The notes: generated by a model not told the origin, from the sequence alone. 18,165 bases of DNA from CAZFCK01 sp964517355 (GCA_964517355.1 CAZFCK010000090.1:1-18165); one strand, 5' to 3'; shown: positions 9,325 to 16,159, numbered from the stretch's first letter. Translations and numbers: made by a program.

Positions 9325-9714
9325 CTATTTGACTTCGACTTCAGCGCCGGCTTCTTCAAGCTGCTTCTTGGCGTCTTCAGCTTCATCCTTGTTGACGCCT
9401 TCCTTGATGGCCTGGGGAGCTTCGTCCACCTTGGCTTTGGCCTCTTTCAGACCCAAACCGGTCAGGGCGCGCACCACTTTGATAACGGCGATCTTGTTGC
9501 CGCCGGCGGCTTTGAGCACAACGTCGAACTCGGTCTTTTCCTCTTCCTCGGCGGCAGCCTCGCCAGCGGCGGCGGGCATGGCGGCCATGGCGGCAACAGG
9601 AGCGGCGGCGGAAACACCGAACTTCTCTTCAAGTTCCTTGATGAACTCGGAAAGTTCAAGCACGGTCATGTTGGCGATAAAATCAACAACTTGCTCTTTG
9701 GTAATCTCGGACAT
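9325..9714 (-). CDS. rplL: 50S ribosomal protein L7/L12
   Basis: This is the acidic stalk protein of the large ribosomal subunit, present as multiple dimers on L10, which recruits EF-Tu, EF-G and other GTPase factors. It has 129 aa, the normal family size. An N-terminal dimerisation and L10-binding domain (about 1-33) is followed by an Ala/Glu-rich flexible hinge (35-60). The C-terminal factor-binding domain (61-129) carries the conserved GGNKIAVIKVVR and GLGLKEAK stretches. The ATG has an AAGGAG site 8 nt upstream. The gene lies 44 bp after rplJ, the usual pair, and is under the same L10 leader. Confidence 0.98.
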   Translation of the reverse strand: MSEITKEQVVDFIANMTVLELSEFIKELEEKFGVSAAAPVAAMAAMPAAAGEAAAEEEEKTEFDVVLKAAGGNKIAVIKVVRALTGLGLKEAKAKVDEAPQAIKEGVNKDEAEDAKKQLEEAGAEVEVK

Positions 9715-9758
9715 GGATGTGTCTCCTTAAAAATGCACTTTGGCTTTGCGCAATGAAA

Positions 9759-10283
9759 TTACGCTTCTTGTTCTTTCTTTTCCTTGATCGCTGTCAGCGC
9801 ATACAGGAAATTGCGCTGCAAATTGGCGAACAAACAAACGAACTGGGTGGGCACGGCATTCATCGTGCCCAGGGCCTTGGCCAGCAACTCCGGACGGCCG
9901 GGGAGTCTGGACAACTCCTGCACGCCGCCCTCTTCGAGGTACTTGCCTTCAAGGCTACCGAAACGCAGAGAGAACTTTTTGTTTTCTTTGCCGTAGGCTA
10001 CAAGCGCCTTGGCAGCCGCCACGGGATCCTCGACCCCAAAGGCCACGGCACAGTTCTCTTTGAGCTTGTCTTTGAGAACGTCGTGCCGCCCGTCGGTAAA
10101 AGCGATCCGCGCCAAAGTGTTCTTCACGACCTGGTAATGCACGCCAGCATCGCGCAGTTTCACTCTGAGCTGCGTCATTTCTTCTACCTTCAAGCCCTTG
10201 AAGTCGGTGACCACCGCGATGCTGGCGCTTTCCGCCGTCTTTTTCAAAGACTCGACGAGCGCGCTTTTTTCTGCTTTGTTCAC
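9759..10283 (-). CDS. rplJ: 50S ribosomal protein L10
   Basis: L10 anchors the L7/L12 dimers at the base of the ribosomal stalk and represses its own operon by binding the leader mRNA. The chosen start is the GTG at 10281-10283, giving MNKAEK and 174 aa, because TTAGGAG lies 7 nt upstream. Longer upstream frames would run into the leader. The N-terminal globular domain with VVTDFKGLKVEEM and VVKNTLARIAF is typical of L10. The C-terminal helix (about 140-174) ends in KEKKEQEA and is where L7/L12 dimers bind. Confidence 0.97.
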   Translation of the reverse strand: MNKAEKSALVESLKKTAESASIAVVTDFKGLKVEEMTQLRVKLRDAGVHYQVVKNTLARIAFTDGRHDVLKDKLKENCAVAFGVEDPVAAAKALVAYGKENKKFSLRFGSLEGKYLEEGGVQELSRLPGRPELLAKALGTMNAVPTQFVCLFANLQRNFLYALTAIKEKKEQEA

Positions 10284-10329
10284 GGTGTCACTCCTAACGC
10301 CTAGGGTTGCAAGGGAGAAGAAAAAAGCC

Positions 10330-10400
10330 AAAGCAAAGTCTCGGCAGGATATTAAGGCGGCATTACGCGGCCACCTGCTTTCTTCGACTCTTTTCTTCCT
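10330..10400 (-). ncRNA. Ribosomal protein L10 leader (cis-regulatory RNA)
   Basis: The 187-nt rplA-rplJ gap contains the conserved core of bacterial L10 leaders on the minus strand: GAAGAAAGCAGG, then a small GC-rich hairpin, then CTTAATATCCTGCCGAGAC (complement of 10338-10386). GCAGG and CCTGC form the helix with the kink-turn-like flank bound by the L10-(L12)4 complex. A GGC followed by six T residues (10321-10328) lies just downstream, so the leader might also control transcription termination. The core match was recognised by eye. Confidence 0.85.
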
Positions 10401-10470
10401 ATCCGTCTATTCTTCGATCCGCCGCGTCAGCGATACAAAAAGCGGACGCAACAGCTAAGAATCTCAATAA

Positions 10471-11181
10471 TTATACGGATTCCAAAAACTTACGTATCGT
10501 GGTGGTATCGATCTTGATGCCGGGTCCCATGGTCGTCGCCACGGCCAGGGCGCGCAGATACGTGCCTTTTGCCGAGGCGGGCTTCAAACGATTCACCGTT
10601 TCAATCAGGGCGCGCAAATTGCCCAGGATCTTTTCGGTACCGAACGAAACCTTGCCGAGGGGCGCGTGCAGCACACCGGCTTTGTCCACCTTGAATTCAA
10701 CGCGGCCGGCCTTCATTTCGCGCACCGCGGGGCCGAGATCGAACGTCACCGTGCCGGTCTTGGCGTTGGGCATCAGACCGCGGGGGCCGAGAATACGGCC
10801 GATCTGGCCGACCTTGGCCATCATGTCCGGGGTGGCAATGGCCTTGTCGAAGTCCAGGAAGCCGTTTTTCACCTGCTCCACGAGATCTTCACCGCCAACG
10901 ATATCAGCGCCGGCTTCCTTGGCTTCGGCTTCCTTGTCGCCTTTGCAGAACACGGCGACACGCACGGTTTTGCCCAAGCCGTGGGGTAAGGTCACGGCGC
11001 CACGGACCATCTGGTCCGAATATTTCGGCTCAACACCCAGATTCAAAGCCACGTCAACGGTCTCGTCAAAAGAGGCGTAGGAAGTCTGCAAGGCCAAACG
11101 AACGCCCTCCTCTATGGGGAAACGTTCGCTCAGATCCAGACCTTCTATGGCTTTGCGGTATTTTTTTCCATACTTAGGCAT
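10471..11181 (-). CDS. rplA: 50S ribosomal protein L1
   Basis: L1 forms the mobile L1 stalk next to the E site and contacts deacylated tRNA; in many bacteria it also represses the rplKA messenger. The product is 236 aa, normal length. The start chosen is ATG at 11179-11181 (MPKYGKKYRKAIEG), with GGAG 7 nt upstream. A GTG two codons earlier is too close to that site. Conserved features are GVEPKYSDQMVRGAVTLPHG near residue 51, the GPRGLMPNAKTGTV loop near 131, and KFLESV at the C terminus. The gene begins 12 bp after rplK, so the two are probably co-translated. Confidence 0.98.
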   Translation of the reverse strand: MPKYGKKYRKAIEGLDLSERFPIEEGVRLALQTSYASFDETVDVALNLGVEPKYSDQMVRGAVTLPHGLGKTVRVAVFCKGDKEAEAKEAGADIVGGEDLVEQVKNGFLDFDKAIATPDMMAKVGQIGRILGPRGLMPNAKTGTVTFDLGPAVREMKAGRVEFKVDKAGVLHAPLGKVSFGTEKILGNLRALIETVNRLKPASAKGTYLRALAVATTMGPGIKIDTTTIRKFLESV

Positions 11182-11193
11182 GATCACACTCCG

Positions 11194-11619
11194 CTATTTT
11201 ACGATCTCGATGCCCATGCTCCGGGCAGTACCCATGATGGACTGCATGGCGGCATCAATATCTTTTGCCGTAAGATCCGGCATCTTGGTTTCGGCGATCT
11301 GCTTCACCTGCTCCAGAGTCACTTTCGCAACTTTGTTGCGGTTGGGCTCAGGAGATCCCTTGTCCACCTTGGCTGCCTTGAGCAACAAAATCGAGGCGGG
11401 AGGCGTTTTGGTGATAAAGGTGAAGGTGCGGTCGGCGAAGACCGTGATCTCCACGGGAATGATCATGCCTTTCTGGTCTGCGGTTTTGGAGTTGAAGGAT
11501 TTGCAGAACTCCATGATGTTCAGACCGTGCTGCCCCAAGGCGGGGCCGACCGGCGGCGATGGATTGGCCGCTCCAGCCGGAATTTGCAGCTTGATTTTTG
11601 CCAATACTTTCTTGGCCAC
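11194..11619 (-). CDS. rplK: 50S ribosomal protein L11
   Basis: L11 binds 23S rRNA at the GTPase-associated centre and is needed for RelA activation; thiostrepton acts in the cleft beside it. The product is 141 aa, standard length, starting at GTG (11617-11619) with AAGGAG 6 nt upstream. The N-terminal proline-rich helix region includes PSPPVGPALGQHGLNIMEF (residues 21-39). The C-terminal rRNA-binding domain covers about 70-141 and ends in SMGIEIVK. The gene is followed by rplA 12 bp later. The 74-bp gap after nusG holds a GCCCCTT/AAGGGGGC hairpin (11640-11658) without a T-tract. Confidence 0.98.
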   Translation of the reverse strand: MAKKVLAKIKLQIPAGAANPSPPVGPALGQHGLNIMEFCKSFNSKTADQKGMIIPVEITVFADRTFTFITKTPPASILLLKAAKVDKGSPEPNRNKVAKVTLEQVKQIAETKMPDLTAKDIDAAMQSIMGTARSMGIEIVK

Positions 11620-11693
11620 GGTGCACTCCTTGCGGCAAGGGCCCCCTTTTCAAGGGGCGCCGTATGATTGGTGATTGCCTCGTGCGGGCCGGA

Positions 11694-12245
11694 TCAGCCC
11701 TTGGTGACTTGGACGAAATCCAACTCAACAGGAGTCTGCCGGCCGAAGATGGATACTTCCACCCGCAGCTTGCCTTTGTCGTAATTAACGTCGTCCACAA
11801 CGCCATTGAATCCGCCGAAGGGGCCGTCAATGACACGGACTTCGTCGCCACGTTCAAAATTGAATTTGGGCCGCGGCTGTTCCTGCCGCTGCTCCATCAT
11901 GCTGAGTATGCGTTGCGCTTCACTGTCGCGCATCGGTGTGGGCCTGTTACGCCCCCCAACGAATCCAGTCACCCTGGGAATGGACTGCACCAAATGCCAT
12001 GCTTCATCATTCATGGCCATTTTAATCATCACATACCCAGGATAAAATTTCCGGGTGGAGGTTTTTTTCGCGCCTTTGACAAGTTCAATGACTTTTTCCG
12101 TCGGCACAACGATCTCTTCAATAAGATCCTTGGCCTGGCCGGTACGGATCATTTCACGGATGGTCTGCTCCACGCGGTGCTCAAAACCGGAAAAAACATG
12201 GAGAATATACCACCGGAACTTGATGGCGGAAGATTCTTCGCTCAT
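11694..12245 (-). CDS. nusG: Transcription termination/antitermination protein NusG
   Basis: NusG is the universal elongation factor that binds the RNA polymerase clamp and couples transcription to Rho or to the ribosome. The product is 183 aa. The N-terminal NGN domain (about 9-115) starts with RWYILHVFSGFE and contains RKFYPGYVMIKM and the VTGFVGG turn. The C-terminal KOW domain (131-183) contains ERGDEVRVIDGPFGGFNGVV. The ATG has a TGAGG site about 4 nt upstream. It lies 40 bp after secE, the nearly universal secE-nusG pair, and ahead of rplK. Confidence 0.98.
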   Translation of the reverse strand: MSEESSAIKFRWYILHVFSGFEHRVEQTIREMIRTGQAKDLIEEIVVPTEKVIELVKGAKKTSTRKFYPGYVMIKMAMNDEAWHLVQSIPRVTGFVGGRNRPTPMRDSEAQRILSMMEQRQEQPRPKFNFERGDEVRVIDGPFGGFNGVVDDVNYDKGKLRVEVSIFGRQTPVELDFVQVTKG

Positions 12246-12285
12246 ATTGCCTCACACAGGCGCCTTCGACAAAGGCGCTGTAGGC

Positions 12286-12675
12286 TTAGGAGAGGATAAA
12301 CGCCACGATCTTGGACAAGCCGAGATCGACGATCCATAAAAAGAGGGACATGACGATGGTCAGGACAACAACGGCGATACTGGTGCTGATCGTCTCTTTA
12401 CGTGAAGGCCACGTAACTTTTTTCAGCTCGACCTTGGATTCTTCGAAGAACTCTTTGAGCTGATGCGCTTTTTCACCAATGCCGGCCTTTGGTTGCGCAT
12501 GAACCTTTTTGTCCTGGGCTTTTGCAGCGCTTTTCTTGCCGGACCCCTTGACATCCGCAGCCTTTGCATTTGCGGCCTTGTTGACCTGCGAATGCTTTTG
12601 TGCTGCGGACTCCGCACTCTTGGTAGCGCTTTCAGCCTCTTGCGACTGGGCTTTATTCTTCGCCATTGCCTTCAT
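12286..12675 (-). CDS. secE: Preprotein translocase subunit SecE
   Basis: SecE is the small membrane subunit of the SecYEG protein-export channel. The C-terminal part is the conserved domain: an amphipathic helix with ELKKVTWPSRKET (83-95) and one membrane helix (about 98-118). The first ~65 residues are a low-complexity Ala/Lys/Gln/Ser extension without membrane helices. That makes the protein 129 aa although its core is of the single-helix type. The start is uncertain: ATG at 12673-12675 lacks a clear ribosome-binding site, and the ATG three codons later (MAKNKAQ, from 12666) has AAGG only 2 nt away. It lies just after tRNA-Trp and 40 bp before nusG. Confidence 0.95.
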   Translation of the reverse strand: MKAMAKNKAQSQEAESATKSAESAAQKHSQVNKAANAKAADVKGSGKKSAAKAQDKKVHAQPKAGIGEKAHQLKEFFEESKVELKKVTWPSRKETISTSIAVVVLTIVMSLFLWIVDLGLSKIVAFILS

Positions 12676-12695
12676 CTATCGTTTAGAAATTATAT

Positions 12696-12772
12696 TGGCA
12701 GGCCAGGAGGGATTCGAACCCCCAACATCCGGTTTTGGAGACCGGCGCTCTAGCCGTTAGAGCTACTGGCCT
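12696..12772 (-). tRNA. tRNA-Trp (anticodon CCA)
   Basis: A full cloverleaf on the minus strand: acceptor stem AGGCCAG (12766-12772) with CTGGCCU (12700-12706), anticodon stem CCGGU/ACCGG around CUCCAAA, and T arm GGGGG-UUCGAAU-CCCUC. The anticodon CCA is at 12736-12738. The discriminator is G and the 3' CCA is encoded. It lies between rpmG and secE, so it is probably cut out of the operon transcript. Confidence 0.98.
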
Positions 12773-12792
12773 GCACTCGAAGGCACCTACGT

Positions 12793-12942
12793 CTACTTGG
12801 TTTCCCGATGCACTGTGTGCTTCTTATCCCAAGGGCAATATTTCTTTACCTCTAGACGTCCAGTGGTGTTCTTCTTATTTTTGGTGCTCACGTAATTGCG
12901 CCGTTTGCATTCGGTGCATGCAAGCTGGATATTGATGCGCAT
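12793..12942 (-). CDS. rpmG: 50S ribosomal protein L33
   Basis: This 49-aa protein of the large ribosomal subunit starts MRINIQLACTECKRRNY and ends KKHTVHRETK, matching L33 along its whole length. A zinc-ribbon type is suggested by C9, C12 and C36, but the fourth position is D39 (CPWD). This gives a partly degenerate zinc site, as in some other L33 variants. The ATG at 12940-12942 lies 6 bp after the tuf stop codon, and its ribosome-binding site GGAG lies inside the last codons of tuf, so translation is probably coupled. tRNA-Trp follows 20 bp downstream. Confidence 0.96.
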   Translation of the reverse strand: MRINIQLACTECKRRNYVSTKNKKNTTGRLEVKKYCPWDKKHTVHRETK

Positions 12943-12948
12943 GGCTGA

Positions 12949-14142
12949 TTACTCCAATATCTCGGAGACCACGCCGGCGCCCACGGTGCGGCCGCCTTCG
13001 CGGATGGCGAAACGCAGGCCCTGCTCCATGGCGATGGGCACGATCAGCTCGACGGTAAAAGTTGCGTTGTCGCCGGGCATGACCATTTCCACGCCCTCTT
13101 CCAAGGCGATGATGCCGGTCACATCCGTGGTGCGCAGGTAAAACTGCGGACGATACCCCGTGAAGAAGGGAGTATGACGGCCGCCTTCCTCTTTGGAGAG
13201 CACGTACACTTCAGCCTTGAACTTTCTATGGGGCGTGATGGACTTGGGAGCGGCGAGCACCTGACCGCGTTCCACTTCCTCACGCTTGACGCCGCGCAGA
13301 AGCACGCCCACGTTGTCGCCGGCCTGCCCCTGATCGAGAATCTTGCGGAACATTTCAACGCCGGTGCAGGTGGTCTTGGTGGTTTCTTTCACGCCCACGA
13401 TCTCGACTTCCTCGCCGACCTTGATCACGCCGCGCTCAACACGACCGGTAACGACGGTGCCGCGGCCGGAGATGGAGAACACGTCTTCAATGGGCATCAG
13501 GAAGGGCTTGTCGATATCGCGCTGCGGCTCGGGAATATAGTCGTCGCAGGCATCCATCAGCTCAAAAATGCACTTGGCCGCGTCTTCGTCCGTGCTGTCG
13601 GCTTCCAGAGCCTTGAGGGCCGAGCCCTGCACGACGGGGATGTCATCGCCCGGAAAGCCGTACTTGGAGAGCAGCTCGCGCACTTCGAGCTCCACCAGTT
13701 CCAGCAGCTCGGGATCGTCAACCAGATCGACCTTGTTCAGGAAGACGACCAGGCTGGGAACGCCGACCTGACGCGCGAGCAGGATGTGCTCACGGGTCTG
13801 GGGCATGGGGCCGTCGGTGGCGGCCACGACGAGAATGGCGCCGTCCATCTGCGCCGCGCCGGTGATCATGTTTTTGATGTAGTCGGCGTGGCCGGGGCAG
13901 TCCACGTGCGCGTAATGGCGCTTATTGGTCTGATATTCGACGTGGGCCGTGGCGATGGTGATGCCGCGTTCCTTTTCCTCGGGGGCCTTGTCGATCTCGT
14001 CGAAGGCCACATAGCTGCCGCCGCCCTTCATGGACATCATCTTGGTGATAGCCGCAGTCAGGGTGGTTTTGCCGTGGTCGATATGGCCGATGGTGCCTAT
14101 GTTGACATGCGGCTTGCTGCGCTCGAATTTTGCCTTACCCAT
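12949..14142 (-). CDS. tuf: Translation elongation factor Tu
   Basis: EF-Tu delivers aminoacyl-tRNA to the ribosomal A site as a GTP complex. The product is 397 aa, normal length. The GTPase motifs are GHIDHGKT (19-26, P-loop), DCPGH (81-85) and NKVD (136-139). The switch region has ERGITIATAHVEY (58-70). Domain 2 (about 215-300) contains FSISGRGTVVTGRVERG, and the C-terminal barrel ends in GRTVGAGVVSEILE. The ATG has AGGGGG about 10 nt upstream. The gene follows four tRNAs as in the tufB operon of gamma-proteobacteria. Whether a second tuf copy exists elsewhere cannot be judged here. Confidence 0.99.
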   Translation of the reverse strand: MGKAKFERSKPHVNIGTIGHIDHGKTTLTAAITKMMSMKGGGSYVAFDEIDKAPEEKERGITIATAHVEYQTNKRHYAHVDCPGHADYIKNMITGAAQMDGAILVVAATDGPMPQTREHILLARQVGVPSLVVFLNKVDLVDDPELLELVELEVRELLSKYGFPGDDIPVVQGSALKALEADSTDEDAAKCIFELMDACDDYIPEPQRDIDKPFLMPIEDVFSISGRGTVVTGRVERGVIKVGEEVEIVGVKETTKTTCTGVEMFRKILDQGQAGDNVGVLLRGVKREEVERGQVLAAPKSITPHRKFKAEVYVLSKEEGGRHTPFFTGYRPQFYLRTTDVTGIIALEEGVEMVMPGDNATFTVELIVPIAMEQGLRFAIREGGRTVGAGVVSEILE

Positions 14143-14194
14143 GATCTCATTACCCCCTATGGATGGTAATATGCTCTTAAGGTTAAAATATTAC

Positions 14195-14270
14195 TGGAGC
14201 CCACGATCGGATTTGAACCGATGACCTCATCCTTACCAAGGATGTGCTCTGCCGACTGAGCTACGTGGGC
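14195..14270 (-). tRNA. tRNA-Thr (anticodon GGT)
   Basis: A complete minus-strand cloverleaf: acceptor GCCCACG (14264-14270) pairs with CGTGGGC. The anticodon stem CATCC/GGATG encloses TTGGTAA, giving anticodon GGT. The T arm is intact, the discriminator is U and the CCA end is encoded. It is fourth in the tRNA cluster, 52 bp ahead of tuf. Confidence 0.98.
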
Positions 14271-14334
14271 TTTATCCGTGAGGCCGCTTTTCTTTCGAAA
14301 GCGTTAAGACCGGGGCTGGCAAGCGGGTAACCCG

Positions 14335-14411
14335 TGGAGCGGGAAACGGGACTCGAACCCGCAACCCTCAGCTTGGAAGGCTGATGCTCTAGCCAATTGA
14401 GCTATTCCCGC
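14335..14411 (-). tRNA. tRNA-Gly (anticodon TCC)
   Basis: A complete minus-strand cloverleaf: acceptor GCGGGAA (14405-14411) pairs with TTCCCGC. The anticodon stem TCAGC/GCTGA encloses CTTCCAA, giving anticodon TCC. The CCA end is encoded. The spacer to the next tRNA contains a CGCTTT/AAAGCG hairpin (14285-14290, 14298-14303), a possible processing signal. Confidence 0.98.
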
Positions 14412-14475
14412 CTCTTTATTTCAGCGCAGCCGTAGTCCGGCGACAGCTTCCGTCTCCTACAGCCTATTTACCTAC

Positions 14476-14561
14476 TGGTGGAGGGGGGAGGATTTGAACC
14501 TCCGAAGGCTTACGCCGACAGATTTACAGTCTGTTCCCTTTGGCCACTCGGGAACCCCTCC
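14476..14561 (-). tRNA. tRNA-Tyr (anticodon GTA)
   Basis: An 86-nt class II tRNA with a long variable arm, on the minus strand. Acceptor GGAGGGG (14555-14561) pairs with CCCCTCC (with one wobble or mismatch). The anticodon stem ACAGA/TCTGT encloses CTGTAAA, giving GTA. The extra arm follows the anticodon stem, and the CCA end is encoded with discriminator A. Confidence 0.98.
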
Positions 14562-14566
14562 ACTTC

Positions 14567-14641
14567 TGGAGCTGGCGATGGGACTTGAACCCGCAACCTG
14601 CTGATTACAAGTCAGCTGCTCTACCATTGAGCTACGCCAGC
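14567..14641 (-). tRNA. tRNA-Thr (anticodon TGT)
   Basis: A complete minus-strand cloverleaf: acceptor GCTGGCG (14635-14641) pairs with CGCCAGC. The anticodon stem GCTGA/TCAGC encloses CTTGTAA, giving anticodon TGT. The discriminator is U and the CCA end is encoded. It is the first gene of the operon, with only 5 bp to tRNA-Tyr and about 12-14 nt from the predicted transcription start. Confidence 0.98.
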
Positions 14642-14967
14642 AAAAAATCGAATTCGCCTTGTTATATGCACTTGTGCGCCTTGTCAAGGAGAAATTTTCT
14701 TTTTTCTCAAACTCGCTCTTGTTTTGCAGCCTCACCTTCACTCCGCCTCTTCGAGACGGGGCTTCAGGCGCCCATCCGCCTGCGCGCATCCACATGCGGC
14801 CCGGAACTTTATTCGTTCCTTCGCCACCTGCGCAGAATTTTGTTCTTTAGCCCCCTTCATTTCATTTGTCCAGCATTAATTTCAATTTTTTTTTTACGCG
14901 AACCTTTTTTTTTCCCCGCTCCTTTGTTCTTTATTTTTCTTCAGGTTCATGGCATCTAGTCCGAATT
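14642..14967. other. Divergent intergenic region between tRNA-tuf operon and exosortase gene
   Basis: This 326-bp stretch holds the minus-strand tRNA promoter, a CAGGCG/CGCCTG hairpin (14765-14782), and a very T-rich segment with runs of T10 (14886-14895) and T9 (14905-14913) just upstream of the exosortase gene. I found no convincing -10/-35 or -24/-12 promoter on the plus strand. Confidence 0.5.
14661..14710 (-). promoter_or_regulatory. Promoter of the tRNA-tuf operon with UP-like element
   Basis: On the minus strand a perfect TTGACA (14682-14687) lies 15 bp from TATAAC (14661-14666); a one-base shift gives 16 bp. Upstream is an A-rich GAGAAAAAAGAAAATTTC segment resembling an UP element of stable-RNA promoters. 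The predicted start is about 12-14 nt ahead of the first tRNA. This promoter should drive the whole cluster from the tRNAs toward the ribosomal protein genes. Confidence 0.8.
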
Positions 14968-15483
14968 ATGCGGACACTAACGTTACGGCGCGTGCATCTC
15001 CCTTTTTTTCTTCTCTTTCCCTTATTCGCGGCCTTGGGTTTCTGTCTGTTGGCCCTCGCTCCGGACAGCTTCGGCAGAGTCGTCACGCACGATCTTTACG
15101 CCAAGGTATGCGCAGGCATACTCGACATCATCAGCCCCAGCCTGCAGGTCTTCAGCCAGGGCGCGGTGTTGTACGGCCAGAATCGCCCCGTGGTGTTCGT
15201 CTCGCAGGAATGCGACGGACTTGAAAGCATTATTCTGCTCTGCTCCGCCCTAGCCGCCTTCGCGCCGTCCCTGCGCGGCCTTGGCGCCGCCTTTCTCGGC
15301 GCCATCTTGCTTTTTTTCTGCAACGTCATCCGCATCATGGTGCTTTTCCACCTTTTTCGTTACGACAACGCCTTGGCCGAGGCTGTCCATCTTTACGCTG
15401 GACCTGTTTTCACCATTTTTCCAGGCCTTCTTTTCTTTCTTTGGGTCGCCCCCCGCATACATCGAACACCATCGACATCATGA
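14968..15483 (+). CDS. Exosortase/archaeosortase family protein, XrtH-like
   Basis: This is an integral membrane cysteine transpeptidase-like enzyme of the exosortase/archaeosortase superfamily. In that superfamily such enzymes cut a C-terminal sorting tail from exported proteins. The protein is 171 aa, a compact form with little beyond the catalytic core. The predicted catalytic residues are all present: C82 in ECDGLE, R122 in NVIRI and H141 in HLYAGPVF. Helices lie at about 11-30, 83-100, 104-129 and 141-161. The start is ATG at 14968, the first usable one in frame; no good ribosome-binding site precedes it. Small size, the CDGLE site and the linked membrane protein resemble exosortase H (IPTLxxWG-CTERM type), but other small classes are possible. 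The stop overlaps the next gene by ATGA. Confidence 0.85.
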   Translation: MRTLTLRRVHLPFFLLFPLFAALGFCLLALAPDSFGRVVTHDLYAKVCAGILDIISPSLQVFSQGAVLYGQNRPVVFVSQECDGLESIILLCSALAAFAPSLRGLGAAFLGAILLFFCNVIRIMVLFHLFRYDNALAEAVHLYAGPVFTIFPGLLFFLWVAPRIHRTPSTS

Positions 15484-16079
15484 GCACTCGTTTACGTTTC
15501 AGCGGATCATTACCGCGTTTCGCCCTCACGCTCCTGCTATCGTATTCTCTTCTTTTCGGATTGTTGCTTTATTTCGGCGAGGCGTATTGCCGACTGCTGC
15601 AACCGTTCTTCGCATTCCAGGCCGATCTTTTCGCCCCGCCCGACAGCGAGTTGACCTTTTCCTGCGCATCCGCGCAGAAACTCGGTCCTGAGCTGCGGTA
15701 CGAAATCTTCTACCCCCGCATGACACCCGACGGCGAAACAGGCCTACGCAAGCTGATGGGCGGCGTGAAACTATTGCCGCTCATGCAGAACATAGCGGTT
15801 CTTGCCGCGATCATTCTGGCCTGGCCCGGCCTCGGCTATAAAAAACGCGTTTTTTTGTTTGTCTTGAGCCTCTGCGTCATGCATACCGTCTACGTATTCG
15901 ACGCCCCTCTCGTTTTCATGTGCGATCCTTTGCCGGCCGCGGACGTGCGCGAACATTTTTTGCATCTCTGGAAATCCTTTTCAGAAAACGGAGGGCGCAT
16001 AGTGCTCATTATCGGCGTATACGCGCTTTTTTTCGTTCTCCTCTTGCGTAATACGCAGCACAACAACCACCAAAAGTAA
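15480..16079 (+). CDS. Four-helix membrane protein coupled to the exosortase
   Basis: A 199-aa protein with no motif I can name. It shows four predicted membrane helices (about 12-33, 98-118, 123-147 and 173-190) and a non-membrane loop of about 60 residues between the first two (35-97). The loop contains SELTFSCASAQKLGPELRYEIFYP, followed by GGVKLLPLMQN leading into helix 2. The start ATG (15480-15482) overlaps the exosortase stop codon (ATGA), so translation is probably coupled and the two proteins probably work together. The arrangement resembles the exosortase H-associated membrane protein; that assignment rests on architecture and context, not on shared motifs. An in-frame upstream start inside the exosortase gene is less likely. 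Confidence 0.7.
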   Translation: MSTRLRFSGSLPRFALTLLLSYSLLFGLLLYFGEAYCRLLQPFFAFQADLFAPPDSELTFSCASAQKLGPELRYEIFYPRMTPDGETGLRKLMGGVKLLPLMQNIAVLAAIILAWPGLGYKKRVFLFVLSLCVMHTVYVFDAPLVFMCDPLPAADVREHFLHLWKSFSENGGRIVLIIGVYALFFVLLLRNTQHNNHQK

Positions 16080-16159
16080 TGCATGACATCGTGGAATCCG
16101 GCGTGCCGCGCAATGAACGGCGGATCGTTTTTCGGGAAATATATCAGAAGTACGACTTT

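Noticed and set aside
8943..9386. Short overlapping frames in the rplL-rpoB gap
   Set aside because: No ribosome-binding site, no family resemblance, overlapping on both strands and partly covering the rplL end.
14866..14967. 34-codon N-terminal extension of the exosortase (MSSINFNFFF...)
   Set aside because: It is encoded by the poly-T intergenic DNA, is Phe-rich and low in complexity, and precedes the natural MRTLTLRR start before the first membrane helix.
14949..15224. Alternative frame starting at ATG 14949 (MASSPNYADTN) with CAGG just upstream
   Set aside because: It is out of frame with the exosortase catalytic motifs and its product resembles no protein; the exosortase frame from 14968 is clearly the coding one.
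16092..16107. Sigma-54-like GG-N10-GC site (TGGAAT...GTGCC) upstream of the activator gene
   Set aside because: Only the invariant GG/GC and a few other bases match; the -24 box differs at most variable positions, such spacing is common by chance, and it lies ~290 bp from the gene.
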